64,000 bases of DNA from Caballeronia mineralivorans PML1(12) (GCF_001028175.1 NZ_AEJF01000028.1:1-64000), one strand, 5' to 3'. Counted from the first letter of the stretch, positions 9,342-19,850 are shown. Program-made: numbers and translations. Notes: a model not told the origin generated them from the sequence alone.

Positions 9342-9776
9342 ATGGATTTGAATAACCTTAAGCCGGCAGAAGGCGCGAAGCACGCAAAGCGTCGCGTTGG
9401 CCGCGGTATCGGTTCCGGCCTCGGCAAGACTGCAGGTCGCGGTCACAAGGGTCAGAAATCGCGTTCGGGCGGCTTTCATAAAGTCGGCTTCGAAGGCGGT
9501 CAGATGCCTTTGCAACGTCGTCTGCCGAAGCGTGGTTTTACCTCGCTGACGCACGAGTTCGTTGGCGAAGTGCGCCTGTCGGATATCGAAAAGCTGCCGG
9601 TCGACGAAGTCGATTTGTTGGCTTTGAAGCAAGCCGGTCTGCTCGGCGTGCTCATTACGAGCGCAAAGATCATCAAGACGGGCGAACTGACGCGCAAGAT
9701 CACGGTAAAGGGCCTCAGCGCTACGAAGGGTGCCCGTGCTGCGATTGAAGCCGCCGGCGGCTCGTTCGCTGAGTAA
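9342..9776 (+). CDS. rplO: 50S ribosomal protein L15
   Basis: Protein of 144 residues with the Gly- and Arg-rich N-terminus of L15 ([20 protein letters not shown]). The ATG at 9342 has AGGAG at 9331-9335, six bases away. L15 is a core 23S-binding assembly protein. secY follows after 44 bases. Confidence 0.97.
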   Translation: MDLNNLKPAEGAKHAKRRVGRGIGSGLGKTAGRGHKGQKSRSGGFHKVGFEGGQMPLQRRLPKRGFTSLTHEFVGEVRLSDIEKLPVDEVDLLALKQAGLLGVLITSAKIIKTGELTRKITVKGLSATKGARAAIEAAGGSFAE

Positions 9777-9820
9777 CGAGCGCGTGTTGTCGTTGTTAGC
9801 GAAAGCATCGGAGAAGGTTC

Positions 9821-11167
9821 TTGGCTAATAGCCCGAGTCTCGCAAAATCCGGTCGAAGCGCTGCGAAGTTCGGCGATCTGCGTCGGCGTGCAATGTTCTT
9901 GCTGCTGGCGCTGATCGTCTACCGTATCGGTGCGCATATTCCGGTGCCGGGTATTGACCCGGATCAGCTGGCGAAGCTTTTCCAGAGCCAGTCAGGCGGC
10001 ATTCTTGGCATGTTCAACATGTTCTCGGGTGGCGCACTGTCGAGGTTCACGATCTTCGCGCTTGGGATCATGCCGTACATCTCGGCGTCGATCATCATGC
10101 AGCTGCTGTCGATCGTATCGCCGCAAATGGAAGCGCTGAAGAAAGAAGGGCAGGCAGGGCAGCGGAAGATCACGCAGTACACGCGTTACTTCACGGTTGT
10201 TCTGGCTACGTTTCAAGCCTTTGGTATTGCGGTGGCGCTGGAAAATCAGGCTGGGCTCGTTATTGATCCAGGCATGGTGTTCCGGTTGACGACGGTAGTG
10301 ACGCTGGTGACAGGCACGATGTTCCTGATGTGGCTGGGTGAGCAGATCACGGAGCGCGGACTGGGTAACGGCATCTCGATCATCATTTTCGGTGGTATTG
10401 CGGCGGGTTTCCCGAACGCAATCGGTGGTCTCTTCGAACTGGTTCGTACCGGCTCCATGAGTATCATCTCGGCGATTATTGTCGTCCTGCTGATTGCGGC
10501 GGTCACGTTCGTGGTGGTGTTCATCGAACGCGGTCAGCGCAAGATCCTCGTGAATTACGCCAAGCGTCAGGTCGGAAACAAGATTTATGGCGGTCAGTCG
10601 TCGCATTTGCCGCTGAAGTTGAATATGTCGGGTGTGATTCCGCCGATTTTCGCGTCGTCGATCATCCTGTTCCCGGCAACTATCCTGAACTGGTTTAGTT
10701 CGGGTGCGCGGACCGGCTGGTTTGCGAACACGCTGCACAGCGTTGCTGAGGCTCTGAAGCCCGGTCAACCGGTGTATGTGTTGTTGTACGCGATGGCGAT
10801 CGTGTTCTTCTGCTTCTTCTACACCGCGTTGGTGTTCAACAGCAGAGAGACGGCCGACAACCTGAAGAAGAGTGGTGCCTTCGTTCCCGGGATTCGTCCA
10901 GGTGACCAGACAGCACGGTATATCGACCGGATCCTCACGCGTTTGACGCTGGCCGGTGCGATCTACATCGTGTTCGTTTGCTTGCTGCCGGAGTTTCTGG
11001 TTCTGCGTTGGAACGTACCGTTTTATTTCGGTGGAACGTCGCTGCTGATCATTGTCGTGGTCACGATGGATTTCATGGCGCAGGTGCAGTCCTACGTTAT
11101 GTCGCAACAGTATGAATCGCTGCTGAAGAAGGCGAACTTCAAAGGCAGCAACGTCCCTATGCGCTAG
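9821..11167 (+). CDS. secY: Protein translocase subunit SecY
   Basis: Membrane protein of 448 residues with ten hydrophobic segments, forming the protein-conducting channel with SecE and SecG. The plug region and the first transmembrane parts ([11 protein letters not shown]) and the cytosolic loop [22 protein letters not shown] are conserved. The start is TTG at 9821, with GGAGAAGG a few bases upstream and the family N-terminus [11 protein letters not shown] after it; no ATG exists at this place. The TTG start may limit its translation relative to its ribosomal neighbours. Confidence 0.97.
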   Translation: MANSPSLAKSGRSAAKFGDLRRRAMFLLLALIVYRIGAHIPVPGIDPDQLAKLFQSQSGGILGMFNMFSGGALSRFTIFALGIMPYISASIIMQLLSIVSPQMEALKKEGQAGQRKITQYTRYFTVVLATFQAFGIAVALENQAGLVIDPGMVFRLTTVVTLVTGTMFLMWLGEQITERGLGNGISIIIFGGIAAGFPNAIGGLFELVRTGSMSIISAIIVVLLIAAVTFVVVFIERGQRKILVNYAKRQVGNKIYGGQSSHLPLKLNMSGVIPPIFASSIILFPATILNWFSSGARTGWFANTLHSVAEALKPGQPVYVLLYAMAIVFFCFFYTALVFNSRETADNLKKSGAFVPGIRPGDQTARYIDRILTRLTLAGAIYIVFVCLLPEFLVLRWNVPFYFGGTSLLIIVVVTMDFMAQVQSYVMSQQYESLLKKANFKGSNVPMR

Positions 11168-11175
11168 TAAGGACT

Positions 11176-11394
11176 ATGGCCAAAGACGATGTAATCCAGA
11201 TGCAGGGTGAGGTAGTTGAAAACCTTCCCAATGCTACTTTCCGGGTTAGGTTGGAAAATGGCCATGTGGTTCTTGGGCACATATCCGGGAAGATGCGGAT
11301 GCATTACATCCGCATTCTTCCAGGCGACAAGGTAACGGTTGAATTGACGCCTTACGATCTGTCTCGTGCACGGATCGTGTTCCGGGCGAAGTGA
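11176..11394 (+). CDS. infA: Translation initiation factor IF-1
   Basis: Protein of 72 residues, a single S1-type OB fold ([19 protein letters not shown], residues about 11-29). IF-1 blocks the A site during initiation. AAGGA stands just before the ATG. Its place between secY and rpmJ is the common one in beta-proteobacteria. Confidence 0.97.
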   Translation: MAKDDVIQMQGEVVENLPNATFRVRLENGHVVLGHISGKMRMHYIRILPGDKVTVELTPYDLSRARIVFRAK

Positions 11395-11414
11395 TTTGAA
11401 AAAAGGGTAATATC

Positions 11415-11531
11415 ATGAAAGTGATGGCATCGGTTAAGCGCATTTGCCGCAATTGCAAGATCATCAAGCGCAAGGGCGTTGTGCGCGTGATTTGCAGCTC
11501 TGATCCGCGCCACAAACAGCGTCAAGGCTGA
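11415..11531 (+). CDS. rpmJ: 50S ribosomal protein L36, zinc-binding type
   Basis: Protein of 38 residues, read directly from the sequence. It carries the zinc ribbon C11-x2-C14 and C27-x5-H33 of the zinc-binding (C+) L36. A basic, Lys/Arg-rich chain between the ligands fits binding to 23S rRNA. It lies 20 bases after infA with a purine-rich ribosome site (AAAGGG) upstream, and completes the set of ribosomal genes in this cluster. Confidence 0.93.
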
Positions 11532-11572
11532 ACGCCGCGCTTTTGCTTGCGCTTTTTGTTTGAGGAAAAACA

Positions 11573-11938
11573 ATGGCTCGTATCGCAGGGGTTAACATCC
11601 CGAATCACCAGCATACCGAAATCGGCCTCACGGCAATTTTCGGTGTAGGTCGCACGCGCGCTCGCAACATTTGCGTGGCGTCTGGTGTGGAGTTTTCGAA
11701 GAAGGTCAAAGACCTCACTGACGCAGACCTCGAAAAGCTGCGAGAAGAAGTGGGTAAGTTCATCGTCGAAGGCGACCTGCGTCGCGAAGTGACGATGAAT
11801 ATCAAGCGCCTGATGGACTTGGGCTGCTACCGTGGCGTTCGCCATCGCAAGGGCTTGCCCATGCGTGGTCAGCGCACGCGTACGAATGCCCGTACCCGCA
11901 AGGGTCCGCGTCGTGCAGCGCAATCGCTGAAGAAGTAA
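11573..11938 (+). CDS. rpsM: 30S ribosomal protein S13
   Basis: Protein of 121 residues with the helix-hairpin region [11 protein letters not shown] (residues about 25-35) and the conserved tail [17 protein letters not shown]13 forms bridges to the large subunit and contacts P-site tRNA. It begins the alpha-operon part of the cluster (rpsM-rpsK-rpsD-rpoA-rplQ). AGGAAA lies before the ATG. Confidence 0.97.
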   Translation: MARIAGVNIPNHQHTEIGLTAIFGVGRTRARNICVASGVEFSKKVKDLTDADLEKLREEVGKFIVEGDLRREVTMNIKRLMDLGCYRGVRHRKGLPMRGQRTRTNARTRKGPRRAAQSLKK

Positions 11939-11966
11939 GCGGAATTGATAGTTACAGGAAAACGTA

Positions 11967-12371
11967 ATGGCTAAGGCTTCGAACAACTCCGCGGCGCAAC
12001 GCGTTCGCAAGAAGGTCAAGAAGAACGTCGCCGAGGGCGTGGTTCACGTTCACGCGTCGTTCAACAACACCATCATCACGATCACCGATCGTCAAGGCAA
12101 TGCACTCGCCTGGGCAACGTCGGGTGGCCAGGGCTTCAAGGGTTCGCGTAAATCGACCCCGTTTGCAGCTCAGGTTGCAGCCGAATCGGCTGGTCGCGTG
12201 GCGATGGAATACGGCGTGAAGAACCTCGAAGTGCGGATCAAGGGCCCCGGTCCTGGCCGTGAATCGGCGGTGCGTGCGCTGCATGGTCTTGGCATCAAGA
12301 TCACCGCAATCTCCGACGTGACACCGGTTCCGCACAACGGTTGCCGTCCGCCGAAGCGTCGTCGTATCTAA
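11967..12371 (+). CDS. rpsK: 30S ribosomal protein S11
   Basis: Protein of 134 residues with the conserved core [19 protein letters not shown] and C-terminal [17 protein letters not shown]11 sits on the platform of the small subunit, near the E site. It follows rpsM by 28 bases; a 158-base gap with a strong hairpin separates it from rpsD. Confidence 0.97.
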   Translation: MAKASNNSAAQRVRKKVKKNVAEGVVHVHASFNNTIITITDRQGNALAWATSGGQGFKGSRKSTPFAAQVAAESAGRVAMEYGVKNLEVRIKGPGPGRESAVRALHGLGIKITAISDVTPVPHNGCRPPKRRRI

Positions 12372-12390
12372 GACGTCGCGTAGCGCCTTG

Positions 12391-12418
12391 ACCTGTTGAC
12401 GCTCGCGCGTCGACAGGT
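12391..12418 (+). other. Intercistronic hairpin between rpsK and rpsD
   Basis: An almost perfect 12-bp stem, ACCTGTTGACGC at 12391-12402 with GCGTCGACAGGT at 12407-12418 (one G-U pair), closed by a TCGC tetraloop. There is no T-run after it, so it is not a typical terminator. It may be a processing or stability element, or part of an S4 target, since S4 represses the alpha operon in E. coli; that role is inference. Confidence 0.55.
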
Positions 12419-12529
12419 TGCTTGCGTTATGGAATCAGCGTTAAGAATACTGACTAAGCCCACCGTTCGATCCATCGAGTTCGAACTAGCGCGAACGAGC
12501 TTCGCGTGATCAATTATTAAGGATGCAAA

Positions 12530-13153
12530 GTGGCACGTTATACCGGTCCTAAAGCAAAGCTGTCCCGCCGTGAAGGTACTGATCTTTTCCTGAAGAGCGC
12601 ACGCCGTTCGCTCGCCGACAAGTGCAAGCTCGATAGCAAGCCGGGCCAGCACGGCCGCACGTCGGGCGCTCGTACGTCCGACTACGGCACGCAATTGCGT
12701 GAAAAGCAAAAAGTGAAGCGTATTTACGGCGTGCTCGAACGTCAGTTCCGCCGTTACTTCGCTGAAGCTGATCGCCGCAAGGGCCCGACGGGCGAAAACC
12801 TGTTGCAATTGCTCGAGTCGCGTCTGGACAACGTCGTGTATCGCATGGGCTTCGGCTCGACGCGCGCTGAAGCGCGCCAGTTGGTCGGCCACAAGTCGAT
12901 CACGGTGAACGGCGTGGTCAACAACATTCCGTCGATGCAAGTTAAGGCGGGTGACGTCGTTGCTGTTCGCGAACAGTCACGCAAGCAAGTTCGGATTCTG
13001 GAAGCGCTGAACTTGGCTGAGCAAGGCGGAATGCCGAGCTGGGTCGCTGTCGATGCCAAGAAGTTTGAAGGCACATTCAAGGCGATGCCGGATCGCGCTG
13101 ACATCGCTGGCGATATCAACGAAAGCCTGATCGTCGAATTGTATTCGCGTTAA
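12530..13153 (+). CDS. rpsD: 30S ribosomal protein S4
   Basis: Protein of 207 residues, beginning [19 protein letters not shown] after a GTG start. AAGGA lies seven bases upstream of the GTG, which decides the start. The S4 RNA-binding domain ([19 protein letters not shown]) is near residues 98-116. S4 starts 16S assembly, acts in decoding fidelity with S5, and represses the alpha operon in E. coli. This is the zinc-free form without an N-terminal cysteine cluster. Confidence 0.97.
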   Translation: MARYTGPKAKLSRREGTDLFLKSARRSLADKCKLDSKPGQHGRTSGARTSDYGTQLREKQKVKRIYGVLERQFRRYFAEADRRKGPTGENLLQLLESRLDNVVYRMGFGSTRAEARQLVGHKSITVNGVVNNIPSMQVKAGDVVAVREQSRKQVRILEALNLAEQGGMPSWVAVDAKKFEGTFKAMPDRADIAGDINESLIVELYSR

Positions 13154-13277
13154 TCGGATTAGCGGCCGCGGCACCCTGATTGCGGAAGGCAAGGGGTTGC
13201 CTCGGCTGTTTATTTTCGGGTTGTCACCGGTCAGCCTTATCGGCGTAACGAGCCGAGGGTATTGAAAAGGAAAACCT

Positions 13278-14255
13278 ATGCAAACCAGTTTGTTGAAGCC
13301 CAAGATTATTGCAGTCGAATCGCTTGGCGACAGCCACGCGAAAGTGGTCATGGAGCCGTTCGAACGGGGCTATGGTCACACCTTGGGTAACGCGCTTCGG
13401 CGCGTGCTGCTGTCGTCGATGATTGGTTATGCGCCGACCGAAGTGACGATTGCAGGCGTCGTGCATGAATATTCTACGCTCGACGGCGTGCAAGAAGATG
13501 TGGTCAATCTGCTGCTGAATTTGAAGGGCGTCGTTTTCAAGCTGCATAACCGCGACGAAGTCACGGTTACGCTGCGCAAGGAAGGCGAAGGCGTTGTCAC
13601 GGCCGGCGATATCGAACTCGCGCACGACTGCGAAGTCATCAATCCGGGTCACGTGATCGCGCATCTTTCGAAGGGCGGCAAGCTCGACGTTCAGATCAAG
13701 ATCGAAAAGGGCCGCGGCTATGTGCCGGGCAACGTGCGCCGTTACGGCGAAGATTCGGCAAAGATCATTGGCCGTATCGTGCTGGATGCGTCGTTCTCGC
13801 CGGTTCTCCGCGTGAGCTACGCCGTTGAAAGCGCTCGCGTTGAACAGCGTACTGACCTCGACAAGCTCGTGATGAACATCGAAACCAACGGCGTGATTTC
13901 GCCCGAGGAAGCGATTCGTCAATCGGCTCGTATCCTGGTCGATCAGTTGTCGGTGTTCGCCGCGCTGGAAGGCACGGAAGCTGCCGCAGAAGCACCGTCG
14001 CGCGCGCCGCAGATCGATCCGATCCTGCTGCGTCCGGTGGACGATCTCGAACTCACGGTTCGCTCCGCGAACTGCCTGAAGGCCGAGAACATCTATTACA
14101 TCGGTGATTTGATCCAGCGCACGGAAAACGAATTGCTGAAGACGCCTAATCTCGGTCGCAAGTCGCTGAACGAGATCAAGGAAGTCCTGGCATCGCGTGG
14201 TCTGACGTTGGGTATGAAGCTCGAAAACTGGCCGCCGGCTGGTCTCGACAAGTAA
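13278..14255 (+). CDS. rpoA: RNA polymerase alpha subunit
   Basis: Protein of 325 residues. The N-terminal domain (about 1-230) drives dimer formation and assembly of the polymerase; it contains [23 protein letters not shown] flexible linker follows, rich in Ala and Glu, and then the C-terminal domain (about 245-325) with helix-hairpin-helix segments ([21 protein letters not shown]) that bind UP elements and activators. AAGGAAA precedes the ATG. It is the fourth gene of the alpha-operon segment. Confidence 0.98.
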   Translation: MQTSLLKPKIIAVESLGDSHAKVVMEPFERGYGHTLGNALRRVLLSSMIGYAPTEVTIAGVVHEYSTLDGVQEDVVNLLLNLKGVVFKLHNRDEVTVTLRKEGEGVVTAGDIELAHDCEVINPGHVIAHLSKGGKLDVQIKIEKGRGYVPGNVRRYGEDSAKIIGRIVLDASFSPVLRVSYAVESARVEQRTDLDKLVMNIETNGVISPEEAIRQSARILVDQLSVFAALEGTEAAAEAPSRAPQIDPILLRPVDDLELTVRSANCLKAENIYYIGDLIQRTENELLKTPNLGRKSLNEIKEVLASRGLTLGMKLENWPPAGLDK

Positions 14256-14281
14256 GGTACAAGCAGTACGCTTGACTGGCA

Positions 14282-14322
14282 AAGATGCGGATTTTCCTTT
14301 AAAATCCGCATCTTGCTTTTTC
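14282..14322 (+). promoter_or_regulatory. 14-bp perfect palindrome between rpoA and rplQ, terminator-like and possibly a promoter
   Basis: Arms at 14282-14295 and 14301-14314 are perfectly complementary, with a 5-base loop, and are followed by GCTTTTTCT. As RNA this would be a good Rho-independent terminator that lowers rplQ relative to rpoA. TAAAAT at 14300-14305 could be a -10 box, with only a weak -35 (CTGGCA at 14276-14281). The layout resembles the promoter palindromes before rplC, rplN and mlaF. Confidence 0.6.
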
Positions 14323-14407
14323 TACGACCGGCCCGTGCGCTCATGAGTTTTCTCAAGAGACGTAATAGAAGAGCTGGATCTAAACTTGATTAATCAGGAA
14401 ATTCAAA

Positions 14408-14803
14408 ATGCGCCATAAACATGGTTTGCGGAAACTGAACCGCACGAGCAGCCACCGTCTGGCTATGCTCCGTAATATGTCGAACTCGCTGATCGAGCAC
14501 GAAGTCATCAAGACGACGCTGCCGAAGGCTAAAGAACTCCGTAAAGTCGTTGAGCCGCTGATCACGCTCGGCAAGAAGCCGTCGCTGGCGAATCGTCGTC
14601 TGGCATTCAACCGCCTGCGCGATCGCGACTCCGTCGCGAAGCTGTTCGAGGTGCTCGGCCCGCGTTACGAAACGCGTCCGGGTGGCTACCTGAGCATCCT
14701 GAAGTTCGGCTTCCGTCAAGGCGACAACGCGCCGATGGCGCTGGTCATGCTGATGGATCGTCCGGAAATCGCTGAAGGCGACGACGTGCAGGAAGCTGAA
14801 TAA
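14408..14803 (+). CDS. rplQ: 50S ribosomal protein L17
   Basis: Protein of 131 residues beginning [17 protein letters not shown], the universal L17 N-terminus. L17 lies near the exit tunnel on the solvent side. CAGGAAA lies upstream of the ATG. It is the last gene of the ribosomal cluster and is followed by a strong terminator. Confidence 0.97.
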   Translation: MRHKHGLRKLNRTSSHRLAMLRNMSNSLIEHEVIKTTLPKAKELRKVVEPLITLGKKPSLANRRLAFNRLRDRDSVAKLFEVLGPRYETRPGGYLSILKFGFRQGDNAPMALVMLMDRPEIAEGDDVQEAE

Positions 14804-14823
14804 GCTAGTACGCTGTTGATTGA

Positions 14824-14852
14824 AAAAAGGCCAAGCTTTGCTTGGCCTTTTT
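14824..14852 (+). terminator. Rho-independent terminator after rplQ
   Basis: A 13-bp stem (arms 14824-14836 and 14840-14852) with a 3-base TTT loop; the 3' arm ends in five Ts. It closes the ribosomal protein cluster. Confidence 0.88.
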
Positions 14853-14971
14853 CTATTGTGCTGCGGGTTGCGCGGCAGCTTGTGTCGCGGCTCATAGGCC
14901 AATCGGCTGAATGTGAGTTGTCGACATCCAGTGCTAGGATTGCATGCATATCCACCGCATCGGAGCTTTCC

Positions 14972-15304
14972 GTGAACATGCCCGTTGTCCTAGTTCTTAC
15001 GACGCTACCTGATCGCGAGGCGGCGTCAACGCTCGCAAAGCAAGCTATCGATGCACAGCTTGCCGCCTGCGTGACGGAGCTGGGCAGGGTCAAGTCGCTG
15101 TATCGGTGGAAAGGTAAGGTAGAGGCTGCCGAGGAGCTTCAACTCCTGTTCAAGACGAGCCTCGCACGCAGTGACGAACTCACGCGCTTTATCGAGACGA
15201 ATCATCCTTATGAAACACCTGAAATTGTCTCGTGGCAGGCCGATGCGTCGGCCGCTTATGGACAATGGATCACCGCGGAAACTCAACGTCCTCTTAATGT
15301 TTAA
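14972..15304 (+). CDS. cutA: CutA1-family divalent cation tolerance protein
   Basis: Protein of 110 residues of the trimeric CutA1 family, small cytosolic proteins linked to tolerance of copper and other divalent metals, with unclear biochemical role. It has LTTLPDREAASTLA near the start and the conserved RWKGKVEAAEE and HPYETPEIVSW segments. The GTG at 14972 is chosen because GGAG lies six bases upstream; an ATG at 14978 is the alternative. Its end overlaps the dsbD start by eight bases (ATGTTTAA), as is common for cutA-dsbD pairs. Confidence 0.92.
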   Translation: MNMPVVLVLTTLPDREAASTLAKQAIDAQLAACVTELGRVKSLYRWKGKVEAAEELQLLFKTSLARSDELTRFIETNHPYETPEIVSWQADASAAYGQWITAETQRPLNV

Positions 15305-17147
15305 GCCCCTAGCTTTCTCTGCGCGCCGGCCGCTCGACGCAGTTCTCATGCTGGTGTCGTGCCTCGTATTGTTGCTTGGCTCGTTCTCGCCGAGCCGCGC
15401 CGCTGACGATTTTCTCGATCCGGCGGTTGCGTTCAAATTCAATGCCACTGAAAAACCGGGCGAGATCGACGTGCGATATAAGGTCGCAGATGGCTATTAC
15501 ATGTATCGCGAGCGTTTTGCGTTTGCGGTGAAAAACGGCACCGCAACGCTGGGTGAACCGCAATTGCCAGCAGGCAAGGTTCACTTCGATCAGACGTTTA
15601 ACAAGGACGTGGAAACGTATCGCGGCGAACTCGTTATCCGGATTCCTGTGAAGCAGGCTTCCGGCCCCTTCGATATCGCCGTCACGTCCCAAGGCTGCGC
15701 CGATCAGGGCATCTGTTATCCGCCGATGGAGCGTACTTATCGTGTGAGTGGTGCAGCCTTGCAAGCGGCCAGCGCGAACGGTCAGACACAATCAGCTAAC
15801 ACCATTGACGTCCCTTGGTACGACCGTGCGACCAACGCCGATTACGCGCAATCGTTGCTCGAAAGCGGCGGCTTTTTTGCGATAGTCGGCTTGTACTTCG
15901 TTGCGGGCGTCGTGTTGAGCTTGCTACCTTGCTCTTACCCGATGATTCCGATTCTTTCGGCGATCATCATCGGCGAGGGTGCGCGTGTTACGCGCTCGCG
16001 TGGGTTTGGGTTATCGGCGGCGTATGTGTTTGGCATGGCGCTCGTCTACACGGCGCTGGGCGTGCTCGCCGCGATGATCGGGCAGAGCCTCGGTGCGTGG
16101 CTGCAGAACCCCTGGGTCCTCGGCGCGTTCGGCGTGTTGCTGGCACTATTCGCGCTCACGCTGATTGCGGGTTTCGATATCGCATTGCCGGCGCGTTGGC
16201 AGAACAGCGTTAATCAGGCGTCGCAGAAACGATCGGGCGGGAAGGTCGCAGCCGTTGTCGTAATGGGCGCGTTGTCGGCACTTGTGGTTGGTGCATGCAT
16301 GACGGCGCCGCTCTTCGCCGTGCTCGCGTTTATCGCGCATACGGGCAACGCGCTGCTCGGCGGCGCGGCGCTGTTTTCGATGGGCGTCGGGCTCGGCGTA
16401 CCGCTGCTGATCATTGGACTCGGCGCTGGGACGTTGCTGCCTCGCGCGGGGAACTGGATGGACGGCGTGAAGGTGTTCTTCGGCGTCGTGTTGCTTGCGG
16501 CGGCTTTGTGGATCGTCTGGCCAGCGCTGAGCGCAGTAGCGCAGATGGCGTTGGCGGCGTTATGGCTGCTTATTGCTGCGGCGGCGTTGGGGCTTTTCAC
16601 TTCAGGTGCGCCGGTGGTATCGATATGGCGCCGGTTGGGCCGAGGATTCGGCGCCGCACTCGCCATCTGGGGCGCTGCGTTGCTTGTCGGACTCGCTGCG
16701 GGTTCCACCGATCCGCTTCGGCCGCTCGCCGTGTTCGCAGCGCGGACGGGGTCCGGCGCTGAAGCCAGCGCGCAGCAGTCCGCGCCCGGAGAAGTCTTCG
16801 CGCCGGTCAGATCGTCAGCGGAACTGGACTTGGCGCTCAAAGCGGCCGGCCGTCCGGCCATGCTCGATTTCTACGCCGACTGGTGTGTATCGTGCAAGGA
16901 GATGGAACATCTCACGTTCAGCGATCCACGCGTGCGGGCGCGGTTGGCGCAACTTAACCTGCTGCGCGCGGACGTCACGGCAAACAACACCGACGATCAG
17001 GTGTTGCTCAAGCGCTTCAAACTGTTCGGGCCGCCGGGCATCATCCTCTTCGACGCGCAGGGAAACGAAGTGGTGCGAGTCGTGGGGTATGAGTCGGCGG
17101 ATACCTTCTTGAAGAGCTTGGACAAACTATCCGCGCCCACGACCTGA
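15297..17147 (+). CDS. dsbD: Thiol:disulfide interchange protein DsbD
   Basis: Protein of 616 residues that carries electrons from cytoplasmic thioredoxin across the inner membrane to periplasmic thiol proteins. It has a signal peptide (about 1-38), an N-terminal periplasmic domain with C134 and C140 (GCADQGICYP), an eight-helix membrane domain with C212 (LLPCSYP) and C334 (VGACMTAP), and a C-terminal thioredoxin-like domain with C530-V-S-C533. All three cysteine pairs are intact. The ATG at 15297 is chosen because it gives a good signal peptide; longer in-frame starts would run into cutA. Reducing power from DsbD serves cytochrome c maturation, whose resB-ccsB genes lie further on. Confidence 0.94.
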   Translation: MFKPLAFSARRPLDAVLMLVSCLVLLLGSFSPSRAADDFLDPAVAFKFNATEKPGEIDVRYKVADGYYMYRERFAFAVKNGTATLGEPQLPAGKVHFDQTFNKDVETYRGELVIRIPVKQASGPFDIAVTSQGCADQGICYPPMERTYRVSGAALQAASANGQTQSANTIDVPWYDRATNADYAQSLLESGGFFAIVGLYFVAGVVLSLLPCSYPMIPILSAIIIGEGARVTRSRGFGLSAAYVFGMALVYTALGVLAAMIGQSLGAWLQNPWVLGAFGVLLALFALTLIAGFDIALPARWQNSVNQASQKRSGGKVAAVVVMGALSALVVGACMTAPLFAVLAFIAHTGNALLGGAALFSMGVGLGVPLLIIGLGAGTLLPRAGNWMDGVKVFFGVVLLAAALWIVWPALSAVAQMALAALWLLIAAAALGLFTSGAPVVSIWRRLGRGFGAALAIWGAALLVGLAAGSTDPLRPLAVFAARTGSGAEASAQQSAPGEVFAPVRSSAELDLALKAAGRPAMLDFYADWCVSCKEMEHLTFSDPRVRARLAQLNLLRADVTANNTDDQVLLKRFKLFGPPGIILFDAQGNEVVRVVGYESADTFLKSLDKLSAPTT

Positions 17148-17389
17148 TTCTGATGTGAGAAAAGTGACGCACGTTCGGAGCACGCGAAGGTGCGTCGTTT
17201 CTCTCGGATAAGCGATGTAAAGGGCGGCACGATAAGTGACAGGCCGCGAAGATGTGCTTCAGCGGCGGGCAATGCTGTCGGCCAGAAACCGATCCGACCG
17301 ACTTAGGAATCTCAAGTCCGCAGGATTTGGTAAATCGGGGCGTGGTATTTTTGCCTGTACTCAACGCTCGCTCTCTCATCGACACGCTC

Positions 17390-18250
17390 ATGAACGATCT
17401 GCCCCATCGAGCCCGTTACGAAGCGCGACTAAACCGCGTGCTCGATCATATTTACGATCACCTCGACCAGCCTCTGGATATCGATTGGCTGGCCGGGATC
17501 GCGTGTTTGTCGCCGTATCACTGGCACAGGATCTATCAGGCGATGTACGGCGAGACAGTCGCGACGACCGTGCGCAGATTGCGGCTGCATCGCGCGGCTG
17601 GCTATCTGGCTAATGGGGCAATGCCGATCGCGGAGGTTGCAGAACGCTCGGGGTATAGCAGTTTGCAGTCGTTTTCACGCACGTTCAGGGCGGCGTTCGG
17701 GATGCCGCCAGCGCAGTATCGCAAGCAAGGCACTCATAGCCGGTTTCGGCCGGCGCTATCAGGAGACGATCAAATGGTGATGCGCGAAGTGGTGATTCGT
17801 GAGGTCCCGGCGATGAACGTTGTATCCGTCGATCATGTCGGGTCATATATGCAGATTGGCAAGGCGTTCGACTCGCTGATCGGTTGGCTGGCCGGCAGGA
17901 ATTTGCTGTCTGCCGAGATGCGGATGATCGGCATCTTCTATGACGATCCGGGGATCGTGGCTGAAGCAGAGTTGAGGTCCAAGGCTGGGGTGGTGTTGCC
18001 GCGCGACGTCGATATCGACGTCGCCGCGCCGGTCGCGCTGACGCCGCTGCGTGGCGGTCAGTATGCGGTGCTGCGGCATCAGGGACCCTACAGCGATATG
18101 CACTCGGCTTACCAGTGGCTATATGGGACGTGGCTCGTGCAGTCGGGCCGGGAAGCCGCCGATGCGCCGGCATTCGAGGAGTACCTGAACAACCCCAAGG
18201 AGACGGCACCTGCTGACTTGCTCACGGAGATCTGTCTGCCGCTGGTGTGA
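17390..18250 (+). CDS. AraC-family regulator with GyrI-like effector domain
   Basis: Protein of 286 residues from the ATG at 17390. The first ~110 residues form an AraC/XylS DNA-binding domain with two helix-turn-helix motifs (IDWLAGIACLSPYHWHRIYQ and IAEVAERSGYSSLQSFSRTF). The C-terminal ~155 residues form a GyrI-like (Rob/BmrR-type) small-molecule domain ending with EICLPLV. Such Rob-like regulators often sense hydrophobic or toxic compounds; the ligand and targets are unknown. No strong ribosome site is seen, and an in-frame start at 17252 is possible. It is not in an obvious operon. Confidence 0.85.
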   Translation: MNDLPHRARYEARLNRVLDHIYDHLDQPLDIDWLAGIACLSPYHWHRIYQAMYGETVATTVRRLRLHRAAGYLANGAMPIAEVAERSGYSSLQSFSRTFRAAFGMPPAQYRKQGTHSRFRPALSGDDQMVMREVVIREVPAMNVVSVDHVGSYMQIGKAFDSLIGWLAGRNLLSAEMRMIGIFYDDPGIVAEAELRSKAGVVLPRDVDIDVAAPVALTPLRGGQYAVLRHQGPYSDMHSAYQWLYGTWLVQSGREAADAPAFEEYLNNPKETAPADLLTEICLPLV

Positions 18251-18462
18251 GGGTTCGCTGTGTGGGCCACTTGATTTCGCGATCAATCGCCTCCGCGCCG
18301 GACAGATCCGCTTGGCTCGAGCGTCACCGCTCAAGCTCACCGCATTTCCGCGAGCGTGGGTCGTGTACTGCCGTGCCGAGGAAGCCGGATAGCGATCCCG
18401 AAGCAGGACGGTCCACACGGCCGTCCTCTAACAGAAAGCCCCAAGATCTGACGTATTCCAAC

Positions 18463-18495
18463 GGCGACGCTTTCAACGCAAAAGCGTCGCCTTTT
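18463..18495 (+). terminator. Rho-independent terminator, + strand
   Basis: An 11-bp stem, arms 18463-18473 and 18481-18491, loop of seven bases, followed by TTTT in the + direction and no T-run in the minus direction. It probably ends transcription from the AraC-type gene 213 bases upstream. The stretch 18251-18462 holds no credible gene but has another hairpin (arms 18405-18411 and 18421-18427). Confidence 0.65.
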
Positions 18496-18511
18496 CAAGG
18501 CGCAAAAACCT

Positions 18512-19645
<1,134 letters not shown>

Positions 19646-19666
19646 TCAGAACCTTTTCGAGACAAT

Positions 19667-19680
19667 GGTATATCATACCG
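19667..19680 (+). promoter_or_regulatory. Putative promoter of the small RNA at 19682
   Basis: TATCAT at 19671-19676 (or TATATC at 19669-19674) can serve as -10 box within a short inverted repeat GGTAT-ATC-ATACC at 19667-19679. TTCAGA at 19645-19650 is a weak -35, 18 bases before TATATC. It points in the + direction, away from hemB. The assignment rests mainly on its position before the structured region. Confidence 0.4.
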
Positions 19681-19681
19681 A

Positions 19682-19797
19682 GCGAGCTAGGCGCTTAGCG
19701 CCGACCTCCCCGCTTCTCCTCCCTGAGCGGGTGCCTGTGATGATCGTAAAGGATTCGATCAGGCTGTTTGACCCGCCGTCATGCGGCGGGTTTTTTT
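19682..19797 (+). ncRNA. Predicted small RNA with anti-Shine-Dalgarno loop
   Basis: A + strand region between two minus-strand genes folds into a series of hairpins that end in a strong intrinsic terminator. In order: GGCGC/GCGCC with a TTA loop (19690-19702); CCCGCTT/GAGCGGG (19709-19715 and 19725-19731) with the loop CTCCTCCCT; TGATCG/CGATCA (19741-19746 and 19756-19761) with the loop TAAAGGATT; and ACCCGCCG/CGGCGGGT (19771-19778 and 19784-19791) followed by T6. The CTCCTCC loop is complementary to Shine-Dalgarno sequences, a design known from alpha-proteobacterial sRNAs of the alpha-r14/CcsR type. The 5' end is inferred. No open reading frame with a ribosome site fits the region. Confidence 0.6.
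19771..19797 (+). terminator. Strong Rho-independent terminator, + strand, between minus-strand genes
   Basis: Perfect 8-bp GC-rich stem with a TCATG loop and T-run at 19791-19797. Read on the minus strand it has no T-run after the stem, so it does not serve engB. No annotated + strand gene precedes it within more than a kilobase except the regulator that ends at 18250 with its own terminator. Confidence 0.85.
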
Positions 19798-19850
19798 ATG
19801 TCTGGCGACATAAATCGGGTCCGCAACCCGTCCAGGCTGCACTTCCGTAT

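Noticed and set aside
9992..11107. Open frame of 371 codons on the minus strand, antisense to secY
   Set aside because: Composition is dominated by Arg, His, Gln and Asn, as expected for the reverse of a membrane protein gene; no ribosome site.
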